DNA of 64,000 bases, from NCBI RefSeq assembly GCF_003633685.1, contig NZ_RBKT01000001.1:3658001-3722000 (forward strand), in the 5' to 3' direction. The DNA is from Micromonospora pisi. GTDB taxonomy: Bacteria > Actinomycetota > Actinomycetes > Mycobacteriales > Micromonosporaceae. The translations under genes were made by a program, and so were the position numbers. The notes under the pieces are model-generated. The model saw only the letters and a list, made by a program, of their open reading frames with translations. It was not told the origin of the DNA and ran no database searches. Of the stretch, positions 51,152 through 59,674 are shown one piece after another. Each line of letters opens with the position of its first letter. The stretch's first letter is position 1.

Positions 51152-52540
51152 TCACCGGATGCCGGCCGGCAGAACCGGGCTCGACAGGCCCTCGGCCTCA
51201 CCCGGCAACCCCGACGCCAACCTGCTCCGGTGCTCCACCATCGCATCACGGTAGACCTCGAGCAGCCCAGCCGCCGTCCTGGTCCAGGAGAAGTTCTGCG
51301 CGTGCCGGACCGCCCCCTCGGCGAGCGCCGCCCGTCGACCCGGCGCCGCCAGCAGGCCGCTGAGCGTACGCGCCCAGTCGACCGGGTCATGCCCGTCGAC
51401 CAGGATGCCGCTGCGCCCATCCCGAACCGCGGTGACCAGCCCACCGACCGCGGCGGCCACCACCGGCGTACCGCACGCCTGGGCCTCCAACGCCACCAAC
51501 CCGAACGACTCGGTGTACGACGGCACCGCCACCAGGTCCGCCGCCCGGTACAGCTCCGGCAGGTCGTCCCCGGTGCAGGGCGGCCGGAACACGATCGAGT
51601 CACCGATCCCGAGCGAAGCCGCCAGCTCGATCAACGCGGTCGGCCGGTCCATGCCACTCCCGCTCGGGCCGCCCGCGATCACCACGGTCAACTGGTCGGC
51701 GACCAGCGGATCCCGCTCCCGCAGCGCGGCGACCGCGTGCAGCAGCACATCAGGGGCCTTGAGCGGCTGGATCCGACCGACGAACGCGACGACGTACCCG
51801 TACTCGGGAAGGCCCAGCCGACGACGGGCGGCGATCCGGCGCGCGGCGGCCGACCCGGCCGGTGCCGGCCGGAACCGTTCCAGGTCGACCCCGGGCTCGA
51901 CCACCGCCACCCGGTCAGGGTCGGCGGCATAACGGGCGATCAGGTCGCGGGCCTCGACGGCGGTGTTCGCCACCAACCGGTCGGCCTCGGCCACCAACTG
52001 CTCCTCGCCGATCACCCGGGACTTCGGCTCGGGCCGGTCCCCCTCGGCCAGCCGCGAGTTCTTCACCTTGGCCAGGGTGTGCGCGGTATGCACCAGCGGC
52101 ACCCCCCAGCGCTCCCGGGCCAGCCAGCCGACGTGCCCGGAGAGCCAGTAGTGCGAGTGGATCAGGTCGTAGTGGCCCGGCGGGTGCGCCGCCTCCGCCC
52201 GCAGCACCCCGTTGGTGAAGCAACAGAGCTGGCCCGGCAGCTCCTCCTTGGCGAGCCCCTCGAAGGGGCCGGCGGTGACGTGCCGGACCAGCACCCCCGG
52301 CGCCATCTCGACCACCGGAGGCAGGTCACTCGCCGTCGCCCGGGTGAAGATCTCCACCTCGACACCCGCGTCAGCCAAGCGGCGGGCCACCTCGACGATA
52401 TAGACGTTCATGCCGCCGGCATCGCCGATACCCGGCTGGTGCAGCGGCGAGGTGTGCACGGAAAGGGTGGCGATACGGCTCGGCGTCGGCCACGGCTGTG
52501 CGCCCCGCTGCCGCCCGACGCCCGTGTGGGATTCCGCCAC
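51152..52540 (-). CDS. mshA: D-inositol-3-phosphate glycosyltransferase MshA
   Basis: The first step of mycothiol synthesis: transfers GlcNAc from UDP-GlcNAc to inositol-3-phosphate. The 462 residues form a GT-B fold (GT4): [72 protein letters not shown] 52540 is chosen for AAGGAG 5 nt upstream. The frame runs on upstream across the divergent SDR gene, but that is not coding. Other msh genes are not in this window. Confidence 0.94.
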   Translation of the reverse strand: MAESHTGVGRQRGAQPWPTPSRIATLSVHTSPLHQPGIGDAGGMNVYIVEVARRLADAGVEVEIFTRATASDLPPVVEMAPGVLVRHVTAGPFEGLAKEELPGQLCCFTNGVLRAEAAHPPGHYDLIHSHYWLSGHVGWLARERWGVPLVHTAHTLAKVKNSRLAEGDRPEPKSRVIGEEQLVAEADRLVANTAVEARDLIARYAADPDRVAVVEPGVDLERFRPAPAGSAAARRIAARRRLGLPEYGYVVAFVGRIQPLKAPDVLLHAVAALRERDPLVADQLTVVIAGGPSGSGMDRPTALIELAASLGIGDSIVFRPPCTGDDLPELYRAADLVAVPSYTESFGLVALEAQACGTPVVAAAVGGLVTAVRDGRSGILVDGHDPVDWARTLSGLLAAPGRRAALAEGAVRHAQNFSWTRTAAGLLEVYRDAMVEHRSRLASGLPGEAEGLSSPVLPAGIR

Positions 52541-52745
52541 ATCCACTCCTTCGGTCAAGCTGACTACGGTCCGGCACATCCCGGGCGCCCCAGGACAACA
52601 ACCGCCAGGCTGATCGTCATCTTCCCGATCACGCCACAACCATTCATCCGGGTACCCGCATTGGTGACCGACCTCATCCATCGGCCGACCCGATCCGGTG
52701 CCGCCCTCGGACCGGCTAGACCGGTCGATGGGAAACAATGCCCTG

Positions 52746-53510
52746 ATGACACCTGTCGCGATCGTCACCGGCGCCTCCAGCGGAATCGGCGCGGCCACCG
52801 CCCGCCGACTCGCCGCCGAGGGCTTCCACGTCCTGGCCGCCGCCCGGCGGGCCGACCGGCTGGCCGAACTGGTCGAGGAGATCGAGAAAAACGGCGGTAC
52901 GGCCACCGCGGCAACCTGCGACATCACCTCCGACGAGTCGGTGGCAGCGCTGGTGGCAACCGCGACCGGGCTACCCGGTCCGGTCACCCTCCTGGTGAAC
53001 AACGCCGGCGGCGCGATCGGGCTCGACCCGGTGGAGTCCGCCCCGATCGCCGACTGGCAGTGGATGTACGACGTGAACGTACTCGGCACGCTCCGGGTGA
53101 CCCAGGCGGTGCTCCCACTGCTCGACGCCTCCGGCGCCGGCACGGTGATCGTGGTCAGCTCCACCGCCGGGATCGACGTGTACGAGGGCGGCGGCGGCTA
53201 CACCGCGGCCAAGCACGCGGAGACCGCGCTGACCCGTACCCTCCGACTGGAACTGCTCGGCCGACCGATCCGGGTGATCGAGATCGACCCGGGCATGGTC
53301 CGTACCGACGAGTTCTCGCTGCACCGCTTCGGCGGCGACGCCGAACGGGCGGCGGCGGTCTACCACGGGGTGCCGGACCCGCTGGTCGCCGACGACATCG
53401 CGGACTGCATCGCCTGGTGCGCCACCCGACCCCAGCACGTCAACGTGGACCGGCTGGTGGTCCGCCCACTGGCCCAGGCGGCCCAGCACCGGGTGCACCG
53501 GGTGAGCTGA
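52746..53510 (+). CDS. Classical short-chain dehydrogenase/reductase (Rv0484c-like)
   Basis: 254 residues. The cofactor motif [26 protein letters not shown], and the catalytic Ser and Tyr-Lys in [12 protein letters not shown] and [15 protein letters not shown] are complete. [12 protein letters not shown] follows. The substrate is unknown. It is divergent from mshA. ATG 52746 begins the conserved core; ATG 52728, 6 codons earlier and about 5 nt after TAGACC, could be a leaderless start. Confidence 0.87.
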   Translation: MTPVAIVTGASSGIGAATARRLAAEGFHVLAAARRADRLAELVEEIEKNGGTATAATCDITSDESVAALVATATGLPGPVTLLVNNAGGAIGLDPVESAPIADWQWMYDVNVLGTLRVTQAVLPLLDASGAGTVIVVSSTAGIDVYEGGGGYTAAKHAETALTRTLRLELLGRPIRVIEIDPGMVRTDEFSLHRFGGDAERAAAVYHGVPDPLVADDIADCIAWCATRPQHVNVDRLVVRPLAQAAQHRVHRVS

Positions 53511-53544
53511 TGCCCGCACCGGGACGACACCGCCGGGCCCCCTG

Positions 53545-54339
53545 ATGCCACCGCCACGTCGACCGGTCGGAGTGGTCACCCGGGGCACCACCAACCCGAA
53601 CCGGCTGCGCCGGGTGGACAACTGGATCGCGGCGACCTGCGCGGGACCACTGCGGGACGCGGCCGACCCGCTGGTCATCGACCTCGGCTACGGCGCCACC
53701 CCGGTCACCGCCGTCGAACTCCGGGCCCGGCTGACCGCCGCGGTCCGACCGGACGTACGGGTGGTCGGGCTGGAGATCGACCCGGTACGGGTAGCCGCCG
53801 CCGCCGACGCGGCCGACCCGCCCGGACTCACCTTCGCCCGGGGCGGCTTCGAGCTGGCCGGGCTCCGCCCGGTGCTGGTCCGGGTCTTCAACGTGCTCCG
53901 CCAGTACGACGAGGCACAGGTCCCGCAGGCGTGGCGGACGATGGCCGACGCGCTCGCCCCGAACGGACTGATCGTCGAAGGCACCTGCGACGAACTGGGA
54001 CGGCTCGCCACCTGGCTGCTGCTGGACGCCACCGGTCGACCCCGGTCGCTCACCCTGGCACCGAGGCTCGCCACCCTGGAGACCCCGGCGGCGCTGGCCG
54101 AGCGGCTACCGAAGGCCCTGATCCACCACAACGTGCCCGGCACCGGGGTGCACGGACTGCTCCGGGCGCTCGACGACGGGTGGCGCGACGCGGCCCCGTA
54201 CGCCACCTTCGGTCCCCGCCAGCGCTGGCTCCGTACGGTCGGCGCGGTCCGGGACGCCGGCTGGCCGGTCCTGGACCGCCCCGCCCGCTGGCGCCTGGGC
54301 GAGATCACCGTCCCCTGGACCACCGTCGCCCCGGGGTAA
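53545..54339 (+). CDS. Class I SAM-dependent methyltransferase-like protein
   Basis: 264 residues. A Rossmann-type core is visible (PLVIDLGYGATPVTAVELRA as motif I, VVGLEIDPVRVAAA as motif II, and ALAPNGLIVEGTCDEL as motif post-I). The glycine signature is weak, so the SAM-binding assignment is moderate. It lies 34 nt after the SDR gene on the same strand and is probably co-transcribed. Its stop TAA is the first part of repeat copy 3. Confidence 0.7.
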   Translation: MPPPRRPVGVVTRGTTNPNRLRRVDNWIAATCAGPLRDAADPLVIDLGYGATPVTAVELRARLTAAVRPDVRVVGLEIDPVRVAAAADAADPPGLTFARGGFELAGLRPVLVRVFNVLRQYDEAQVPQAWRTMADALAPNGLIVEGTCDELGRLATWLLLDATGRPRSLTLAPRLATLETPAALAERLPKALIHHNVPGTGVHGLLRALDDGWRDAAPYATFGPRQRWLRTVGAVRDAGWPVLDRPARWRLGEITVPWTTVAPG

Positions 54340-54387
54340 GGAAGGGCCCCTTGTTATCGCTTTTTGTATAGGAAGGGGCCCTTCCTA
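54338..54387. repeat. AAGGGGCCCTTCC interspersed repeat, copy 3 (inverted)
   Basis: AAGGAAGGGCCCCTT (54338-54352), the spacer GTTATCGCTTTTTGTAT and AGGAAGGGGCCCTTCCTA (54370-54387). Read on the minus strand it is nearly the same as copy 1, including the AGCGATAACA spacer. It lies between convergent genes and contributes the stop codon of the methyltransferase-like gene. Confidence 0.8.
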
Positions 54388-54437
54388 ACGCCGCAGGCGT
54401 GGCGCGGCGGGTGCGTGGCGCGGTGAGTGGGTGGGGG

Positions 54438-55523
54438 TCAGAGGGTGCAGTTGACCAGCACGGGTTCCGGGTGCAGGGTCACGCCGAACCGGTCGTGCAC
54501 CCCGTCGCGGATCTCCCTGGCCAGGTCGATCAGGGCCGCCGTCGTACCAGAGTCCGGGTTGGTCAGCGCCAGGGTGTGCTTGGACGAGATGGCCGCGCCG
54601 CCCGCACCCCGGTAACCCTTGCCGAACCCGGCCTTGTCGATCAGCCAGGCGGCGCTGACCTTCACCACACCACTCGGTGTGGGCCAGGAGGGCGGCTCGC
54701 CGAGCCCGTCGGACCGCTCCACGAGCCGGTCGTACGCGGCGACGTCGAGCACCGGGTTGGTGAAGAAGGAGCCGACCGAGCGGGTGTCCGGGTCAGCCGG
54801 GTCGAGCACCATGCCCTTGCCTGCGCGGAGCGCCCGTACGGTCGCCCGGGCCTGCGCCAGTGGCACGTGGTCACCGATCCCGACGCCGAGCGCGCGGGCG
54901 AGTTCGGCGTACCGGACCGGGGTGGACAGTGGCGAACGCTGGAGCGTGAAGTCGACGCTCAGGACGGTCCACCGGTCGCTGTGCCGGAAGATGCTGGACC
55001 GGTACGCGAAGGCGCACTCCTGCGGGGTCAGTCGGACCACCTCGTCGGCCACCCGGTCGTACGCCTCGACCCCGGCGACGGTCTCGGCCACCTCCTGGCC
55101 GTACGCCCCGACGTTCTGGATCGGGGTGGCGCCGGCCGAGCCGGGGATGCCGGAGAGGCACTCCAGGCCGGACCAGCCGTTCTCGACGGTCGCGGCGACC
55201 AGGTCGTCCCAGGGCTCGCCGGCCTCGACCCGCAGGGTCACGGTCCGATCGTCCTGGGCGACCACCCGGTAGCCGCGCGAGCGGATCAGGATCACCGTGC
55301 CGGGGAACCCGTCGTCGCCGATCACCAGGTTGCTACCGCCGGCCAGAATCAGCACCGGCTGCCCGAATAACTCCGCTTCTCGTACTCCCTGTACGATTTC
55401 ACCCGTTTCTTCGGCCAGCACCAGGCGGCGCGGCGGCCCTCCGAGTCGCAGCGTCGTGTAGTTCGCGAGCGGCGCCGGCTCGGCGGAGTCGGCTGCGGCG
55501 GTCTGGGCGCTAACGTCTGGCAC
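54438..55523 (-). CDS. murB: UDP-N-acetylenolpyruvoylglucosamine reductase
   Basis: FAD/NADPH enzyme making UDP-MurNAc for peptidoglycan. 361 residues: FAD-binding motif YTTLRLGGP and LAGGSNLVIGDDGFPG, GLECLSGIPGSAGATPIQNV, the Tyr-loop of type I enzymes (AFAYRSSIFRHS), the catalytic Ser in DTRSVGSFFTNPV, and the C-terminal Glu in HPEPVLVN. GTG 55523 lies exactly 7 nt after TAGGGT (55536-55531), predicting a leaderless mRNA. GTG 55532 upstream overlaps that -10. Confidence 0.94.
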   Translation of the reverse strand: MPDVSAQTAAADSAEPAPLANYTTLRLGGPPRRLVLAEETGEIVQGVREAELFGQPVLILAGGSNLVIGDDGFPGTVILIRSRGYRVVAQDDRTVTLRVEAGEPWDDLVAATVENGWSGLECLSGIPGSAGATPIQNVGAYGQEVAETVAGVEAYDRVADEVVRLTPQECAFAYRSSIFRHSDRWTVLSVDFTLQRSPLSTPVRYAELARALGVGIGDHVPLAQARATVRALRAGKGMVLDPADPDTRSVGSFFTNPVLDVAAYDRLVERSDGLGEPPSWPTPSGVVKVSAAWLIDKAGFGKGYRGAGGAAISSKHTLALTNPDSGTTAALIDLAREIRDGVHDRFGVTLHPEPVLVNCTL

Positions 55524-55530
55524 GTTGTTC

Positions 55531-55540
55531 ACCCTAGGCT
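55531..55540. promoter_or_regulatory. Overlapping divergent -10 elements, murB / MDMPI gene
   Basis: ACCCTAGGCT holds TAGGGT on the minus strand (55531-55536, for leaderless murB) and TAGGCT on the plus strand (55535-55540, for the 55592 gene, with a 51-nt leader). The two -10 elements share the central TA, so polymerases on the two promoters exclude each other. Confidence 0.6.
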
Positions 55541-55591
55541 GAGGGGGAGCCAGGCGACCCACTGGTGGCCCGGTAGCGCGGGAGGATCCTG

Positions 55592-56353
55592 ATGAGCAGA
55601 CTGCACGGCACCAAGGATTTCTGGCTCGCCGCCCTGCGTGCGGACGGGCCGGCGTTTCGCGTGGCGGTCTCCGAGGCGCCACCCGATGGCCCGGTGCCCT
55701 CCTGTCCGGAGTGGACCACGACCGATCTGGTGCACCACCTCGGCTCGCGTTACCGCTGGGTCCGTGGCGTGATCACCAGCGGGGTCACGAGCGCGCCGGC
55801 CAAGTGGGCGGTCGAGGACGGCCTGCCGGCCGGAGCCGCGGCGATCGAGTGGTGGCAGCACGAGTACGACCAACTGGTGGCCGCGTTCGACACGGTCGAC
55901 CCGGAGGCGCCGGCCTGGAACTGGGCACCGCAGCCGAAGCGGGCCGGGTTCTGGCCACGGCGGATGGCCCTCGAGACCACGTTGCACCGCTGGGACGCCC
56001 AGTTGGCGATCGCCTCGGCCGAGCCGATCGAGGCGAAGCTCGCCGCCGACGGGGTGAGCGAGGTACTGGACACCTGGTTGCCGGCCGGTCGGCGCCGCTC
56101 GCCCGAGCCCCGGTACGGCGTGGTGCAGCTCGTCGCGGCCGACGCCGGCCAGGACTGGTACCTGCGGTTGCGTGGCACGGGTGTGGCCCTGCTCGACACC
56201 GACACGATCCTGGACGACGACGACCACCACGCCCGGGCACACGTCACCGGCAATGCCAGCGACCTGGTGCTGGCGCTCTGGGGCCGGATCAATTTCGAAG
56301 TGCTGGAGACCTCTGGCGACGTCACCCTGCTGGAGGGTCTGCGCGCGGGCTGA
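55592..56353 (+). CDS. MDMPI-domain (maleylpyruvate isomerase-like) family protein
   Basis: 253 residues of the DinB/MDMPI four-helix fold, linked to mycothiol-dependent isomerases. The N-terminal motif SCPEWTTTDLVHHLGSRYRW and the later METTLHRWDA segment (ALETTLHRWDAQLA) supply the His/Asp metal-site residues. A C-terminal SCP2-like half (ALLDTDTI, HVTGNASDLVLALWGRI) follows. The substrate is unknown; the family is often annotated TIGR03083. ATG 55592 has GGGAGG 7 nt upstream. Confidence 0.83.
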   Translation: MSRLHGTKDFWLAALRADGPAFRVAVSEAPPDGPVPSCPEWTTTDLVHHLGSRYRWVRGVITSGVTSAPAKWAVEDGLPAGAAAIEWWQHEYDQLVAAFDTVDPEAPAWNWAPQPKRAGFWPRRMALETTLHRWDAQLAIASAEPIEAKLAADGVSEVLDTWLPAGRRRSPEPRYGVVQLVAADAGQDWYLRLRGTGVALLDTDTILDDDDHHARAHVTGNASDLVLALWGRINFEVLETSGDVTLLEGLRAG

Positions 56354-56431
56354 GTACGCCCGACCCGCTCGGTCCCGCGTCTCTTCATGGCTGCTCAGGC
56401 AGCGCCATGAGGAGACTCCGTGTAACTTTGT

Positions 56432-56472
56432 GAGAGCGCTCTCTTGACACTCGGGTGACCCACGTTCAGGCT
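56432..56472 (+). promoter_or_regulatory. Promoter and LacI-type operator of the beta-glucosidase gene
   Basis: GAGAGCGCTCTC (56432-56443) is a perfect palindrome with the central CG typical of LacI-family operators and close to the Streptomyces CebR box. It abuts a consensus -35 TTGACA (56444-56449), followed by 17 nt and a -10 CAGGCT (56467-56472). The LacI regulator at 58100 is the natural ligand. A long 5' UTR of about 150 nt follows. Confidence 0.8.
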
Positions 56473-56524
56473 CGGAGGCGAGAATTCATCGCGCGCCCGC
56501 CGGACGGCCACCGCTGGCGGCAGC

Positions 56525-56632
56525 GTGCGAGCCGGCACGGGGGCCGCGACCACCGGCGTGCCGCTGCCTGTCGATCTCGTCGTCGTCCGCGGCACCATCA
56601 GCGGCATCAGGAAAGGTGCGGTATCGGTATGA
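56525..56632 (+). pseudogene. Possible 3' remnant of a sugar ABC permease gene
   Basis: An open segment of 35 codons whose TGA overlaps the beta-glucosidase ATG (ATGA). It has GC-rich third positions and ends [19 protein letters not shown], reminiscent of the last residues of MalG-type sugar permeases (...LQRxxVxGLTAGAVKG), which commonly precede such glucosidase genes. No binding protein or permease body is present. It may be a scar of a deleted transporter, or chance. Low confidence. Confidence 0.3.
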
Positions 56633-58053
56633 CCAGTCTTGAGACGCCCCCGGCGGTGCTGGCGGCACCCGCGGAGGCGACGGTACGTTTCCCGGAGGGC
56701 TTCGTCTGGGGCGCGGCGACCGCCTCGTACCAGATCGAAGGGGCGGTGCACGACGACGGTCGCGGCCCGTCGATCTGGGACACCTTCAGCCGTACGCCGG
56801 GCAAGGTCTACGCCGGCCACACCGGTGACGTGGCCTGCGACCACTACCACCGGTACCCGCAGGACGTGGCGCTGATGGCCGACCTCGGGCTGCAGGCGTA
56901 CCGGTTCTCGATCGCCTGGCCCCGGATCCAGCCGGACGGCTCCGGCCCGGTCAACCCGCGCGGGCTCGACTTCTACGACCGGCTGGTGGACGAGCTGATC
57001 GGCCGGGGCATCGACCCGATCGTCACCCTCTACCACTGGGACCTCCCGCAGACCCTGGAGGACCGGGGCGGCTGGACCAACCGGGCGACCGCCGAACACT
57101 TCGCCGAGTACGCCACCGCCGTCTACGCCCGCCTCGGTGACCGGGTGAAGACCTGGACCACGCTGAACGAGCCCTGGTGCTCCGCGTACCTCGGTTACGG
57201 CAACGGCGTACACGCCCCCGGGCGGCAGGATCCGGCAGCCGCCTTCACCGCCGTACACCATCTGCTGCTGGCGCACGGCCTCGCCGGTCGGGCCCTGCGC
57301 GCGGCCGGTGCGCAGACCCTGGGGATCACCCTCAACCCGACCGAGGCGTACCCGGTCGACCCGACCAGGCCCGAGGACCAGGCGGCGGTACGGCTGGTCG
57401 ACGGCCTGGCCAACCGGATCTTCCTGGACCCGATGCTGCGCGGGGAGTATCCGGCCGACGTGCTCGAACACGTGGCCCGGTTCACCAACCTCGACCACCT
57501 GCGCGACGGCGACGAGAAGATCATCAACGTCCCGATCGACCTGCTCGGCATCAACTACTACCAGCCGACCTACGTGACCGCCCGGGAGGGCGCGACCGGT
57601 GGCGGCGGCGCCTATCCGGGCACCGACGGGATCGAGTTCGTGGCGCCGGTCGGCCCGCTCACCGACATGGGCTGGATGATCGAGCCGCGTGGCCTGACCA
57701 CCCTGCTGGTACGCATCTCGGAGAACTACCCGGGCGTCCCGATGGTCATCACCGAGAACGGCGCGGCCTTCCCGGACAAGTTCGACCGCGCCGACCCGGA
57801 CGCCGACGGGCGGATTCCGGACGCCGACCGGGTGGACTACCTCGACGGGCACCTTCGGGCCGCACACGAGGCCATATCGCGGGGCGTGGACCTGCGCGGG
57901 TATCTCGTATGGTCATTGCTGGACAATTTCGAATGGGCCGAGGGCTACCGTAAGCGGTTCGGGATCGTCCACGTCGACTACCTGACCCAGCGGCGGGTGC
58001 TCAAGGACAGCGCGCGGTGGTACCGGGAGGTGATCCGCCGCAACGGCCTGTGA
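56629..58053 (+). CDS. Family 1 glycoside hydrolase (beta-glucosidase)
   Basis: Cytoplasmic retaining glycosidase for cellobiose-like beta-glucosides. The 474 residues show [19 protein letters not shown], the acid/base Glu in [10 protein letters not shown] (about residue 181), [11 protein letters not shown], the nucleophile Glu in [10 protein letters not shown] (about 375), and the C-terminal [16 protein letters not shown]. No signal peptide. ATG 56629 begins where homologues do; GGAAAGG lies 12 nt upstream, a little far. It is controlled by the palindrome at 56432 and followed after 46 nt by its LacI regulator. Confidence 0.94.
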   Translation: MTSLETPPAVLAAPAEATVRFPEGFVWGAATASYQIEGAVHDDGRGPSIWDTFSRTPGKVYAGHTGDVACDHYHRYPQDVALMADLGLQAYRFSIAWPRIQPDGSGPVNPRGLDFYDRLVDELIGRGIDPIVTLYHWDLPQTLEDRGGWTNRATAEHFAEYATAVYARLGDRVKTWTTLNEPWCSAYLGYGNGVHAPGRQDPAAAFTAVHHLLLAHGLAGRALRAAGAQTLGITLNPTEAYPVDPTRPEDQAAVRLVDGLANRIFLDPMLRGEYPADVLEHVARFTNLDHLRDGDEKIINVPIDLLGINYYQPTYVTAREGATGGGGAYPGTDGIEFVAPVGPLTDMGWMIEPRGLTTLLVRISENYPGVPMVITENGAAFPDKFDRADPDADGRIPDADRVDYLDGHLRAAHEAISRGVDLRGYLVWSLLDNFEWAEGYRKRFGIVHVDYLTQRRVLKDSARWYREVIRRNGL

Positions 58054-58099
58054 CCGACACGCCGGTGGCAGTGCCACGGCGAGGAGACGAAGGAGCCGC

Positions 58100-59116
58100 A
58101 TGACGATGGCGCGGGAGCGACCGACCCTGGAGGCGGTGGCACGGCGCGCCGGTGTCTCCCGAGCCACGGTGTCGCGGGTGGTCAACGGTTCGACCACGGT
58201 CGCCGAGCCGATCCGGGAAGCGGTCCGGCGGGCGGTCCAGGAACTGGGGTACGTGCCCAACCTGGCCGCCCGCAGTCTGGTCACCCAGCGGACCGACTCG
58301 ATCGCGCTGATCCTGCCCGAGGCCGCCACCCGGGTCTTCTCCGACGACCACTTCTTCCCCGGCATCATCCGTGGGGTGAGCCAGGAGTTGGAGGCCGCCG
58401 ACAAGCAGCTCGTGCTGATGCTGGCCGGCTCGACGGCCAGCCACGACCGGGTGGAGAGCTACGCCATGGGCCGGCACGTCGACGGGGTGCTCTTCGCCTC
58501 GCTGCACGGCGCCGACCCGCTCCCCAGCGCGCTGGCCCGGATGGGCATCCCGGTCGTCTGCGGCGGACGCCCGCTCGGACGGGCGTCCGTACCGGTGCCG
58601 TACGTCGACGTCGACCACATCGGCGGGGTGGCCCGTGCCGTACGGCACCTGCTCGACTCCGGTCGACGGCGGATCGCCACCATCGCCGGCCCACAGGACA
58701 TGGTCGCCGGCATCGAACGGCTGGCCGGCTACCGGACCGAGTTGCAGGACTCCCGGCGTCGCTCGATCGTCGCGGTCGGCGACTTCACCCGGGAGTCCGG
58801 GGCGCTCGCCATGCGCCAACTGCTCGACGACGACCCGACCCTCGACGCGGTCTTCGTGGCCTCGGACCTGATGGCCCACGGCGCCCTCCGTACGCTGCGC
58901 GAGGCCGGTCGCCGGGTCCCCGACGACGTGGCGGTGATCGGATTCGACGACATCGAGTCGGCCCGTTACACCGATCCGCCACTGACCACGGTGCGTCAGC
59001 CAATCCTCCAGATCGGCCGGGAGATGACCCGGCAACTGCTCCGGCTCGCGGCCGGCGAGGAGGTCGAGCCGGCGGTGGTCCTCCCGACCGAACTGGTGCT
59101 GCGCGACTCCGCCTGA
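58100..59116 (+). CDS. LacI-family transcriptional regulator of the glucosidase operon
   Basis: 338 residues. The N-terminal HTH (TLEAVARRAGVSRATVSRVV) and hinge helix (VPNLAARSLVTQ) are followed by a periplasmic-binding-protein-like ligand domain (SIALILPEAATRVFSDDHFF, VIGFDDIESARYTDPPLTTV). It resembles CebR/BglR repressors that respond to cello-oligosaccharides. ATG 58100 has AAGGAG 5-6 nt upstream. It is co-directional with the GH1 gene, so it probably feeds back on its own operon. Confidence 0.9.
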   Translation: MTMARERPTLEAVARRAGVSRATVSRVVNGSTTVAEPIREAVRRAVQELGYVPNLAARSLVTQRTDSIALILPEAATRVFSDDHFFPGIIRGVSQELEAADKQLVLMLAGSTASHDRVESYAMGRHVDGVLFASLHGADPLPSALARMGIPVVCGGRPLGRASVPVPYVDVDHIGGVARAVRHLLDSGRRRIATIAGPQDMVAGIERLAGYRTELQDSRRRSIVAVGDFTRESGALAMRQLLDDDPTLDAVFVASDLMAHGALRTLREAGRRVPDDVAVIGFDDIESARYTDPPLTTVRQPILQIGREMTRQLLRLAAGEEVEPAVVLPTELVLRDSA

Positions 59117-59158
59117 CCGCGTCGGCTCAAGCAGTCGACCCGGCCCGCGTCGGTTGAC

Positions 59159-59674
59159 TCAGCCGCCGTCCCGCACCCGTTCCGCGACGGCGAGGGTCCC
59201 GGCGTCGAAGAGCACCAGTTGGGCCTCGGCGACATGTGTCGGCCGAGCCGCCCCCAGGACGGTCAACGCCTGGCGTACCGCGTCCTCGATCGGCCAGCGG
59301 TAGACGCCGGATGAGATCAACGGGAAGGCGATCGACGTGGCACCGAGTTCGTCGGCGACCCGGAGGCTGTGGGAGTAGCAGTCCCGCAACAGCCCGGACC
59401 GGTCCTCGTCGGCCGACCAGACCGGGCCGACGGTATGCACCACCCAGCGGGCCGGCAGGTTGCCGGCGGTGGTGGCGACCGCCTGGCCGGTCGGCAGGCC
59501 CCGGCCGTACCGGGATGCCCGCAGGTCCCGACAGGCGTCCAGAATCGCCGGACCGCCGCGCCGGTGGATCGCCCCGTCGACCCCACCGCCGCCGAGCAGC
59601 GACGAGTTCGCCGCGTTGACGATGGCGTCCACCCGTACCGTGGTGATGTCCGCTTGGAGCAGCCTCGTCTCCAC
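59159..59674 (-). CDS. Macro-domain (ADP-ribose processing) protein
   Basis: 171 residues, a stand-alone macro domain of the YmdB/MacroD type: LLQADITTVRVDAIVNAANS, GGGGVDGAIHRRGGPAIL, GQAVATTAGNLPARWVVHTV and AFPLISSGVYRWP contain the ADP-ribose loops. It probably removes ADP-ribose or hydrolyses O-acetyl-ADP-ribose. The start GTG 59674 shares one base with the upstream stop (TAGTG), so it depends on translation of the EI24-like gene. No ADP-ribosyltransferase or sirtuin is adjacent. Confidence 0.9.
   Translation of the reverse strand: METRLLQADITTVRVDAIVNAANSSLLGGGGVDGAIHRRGGPAILDACRDLRASRYGRGLPTGQAVATTAGNLPARWVVHTVGPVWSADEDRSGLLRDCYSHSLRVADELGATSIAFPLISSGVYRWPIEDAVRQALTVLGAARPTHVAEAQLVLFDAGTLAVAERVRDGG

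Noticed and set aside
49192-51363. 723-codon open frame on the plus strand
   Set aside because: It runs across the end of the second MFS gene and antisense to the Rho-N, YbjN and mshA genes, with Arg/Pro-rich low-complexity translation. Shadow.
52547-53164. N-terminal extension of MshA by about 200 residues
   Set aside because: It is antisense to the well-supported SDR gene, and GTG 52540 has AAGGAG in the right place.
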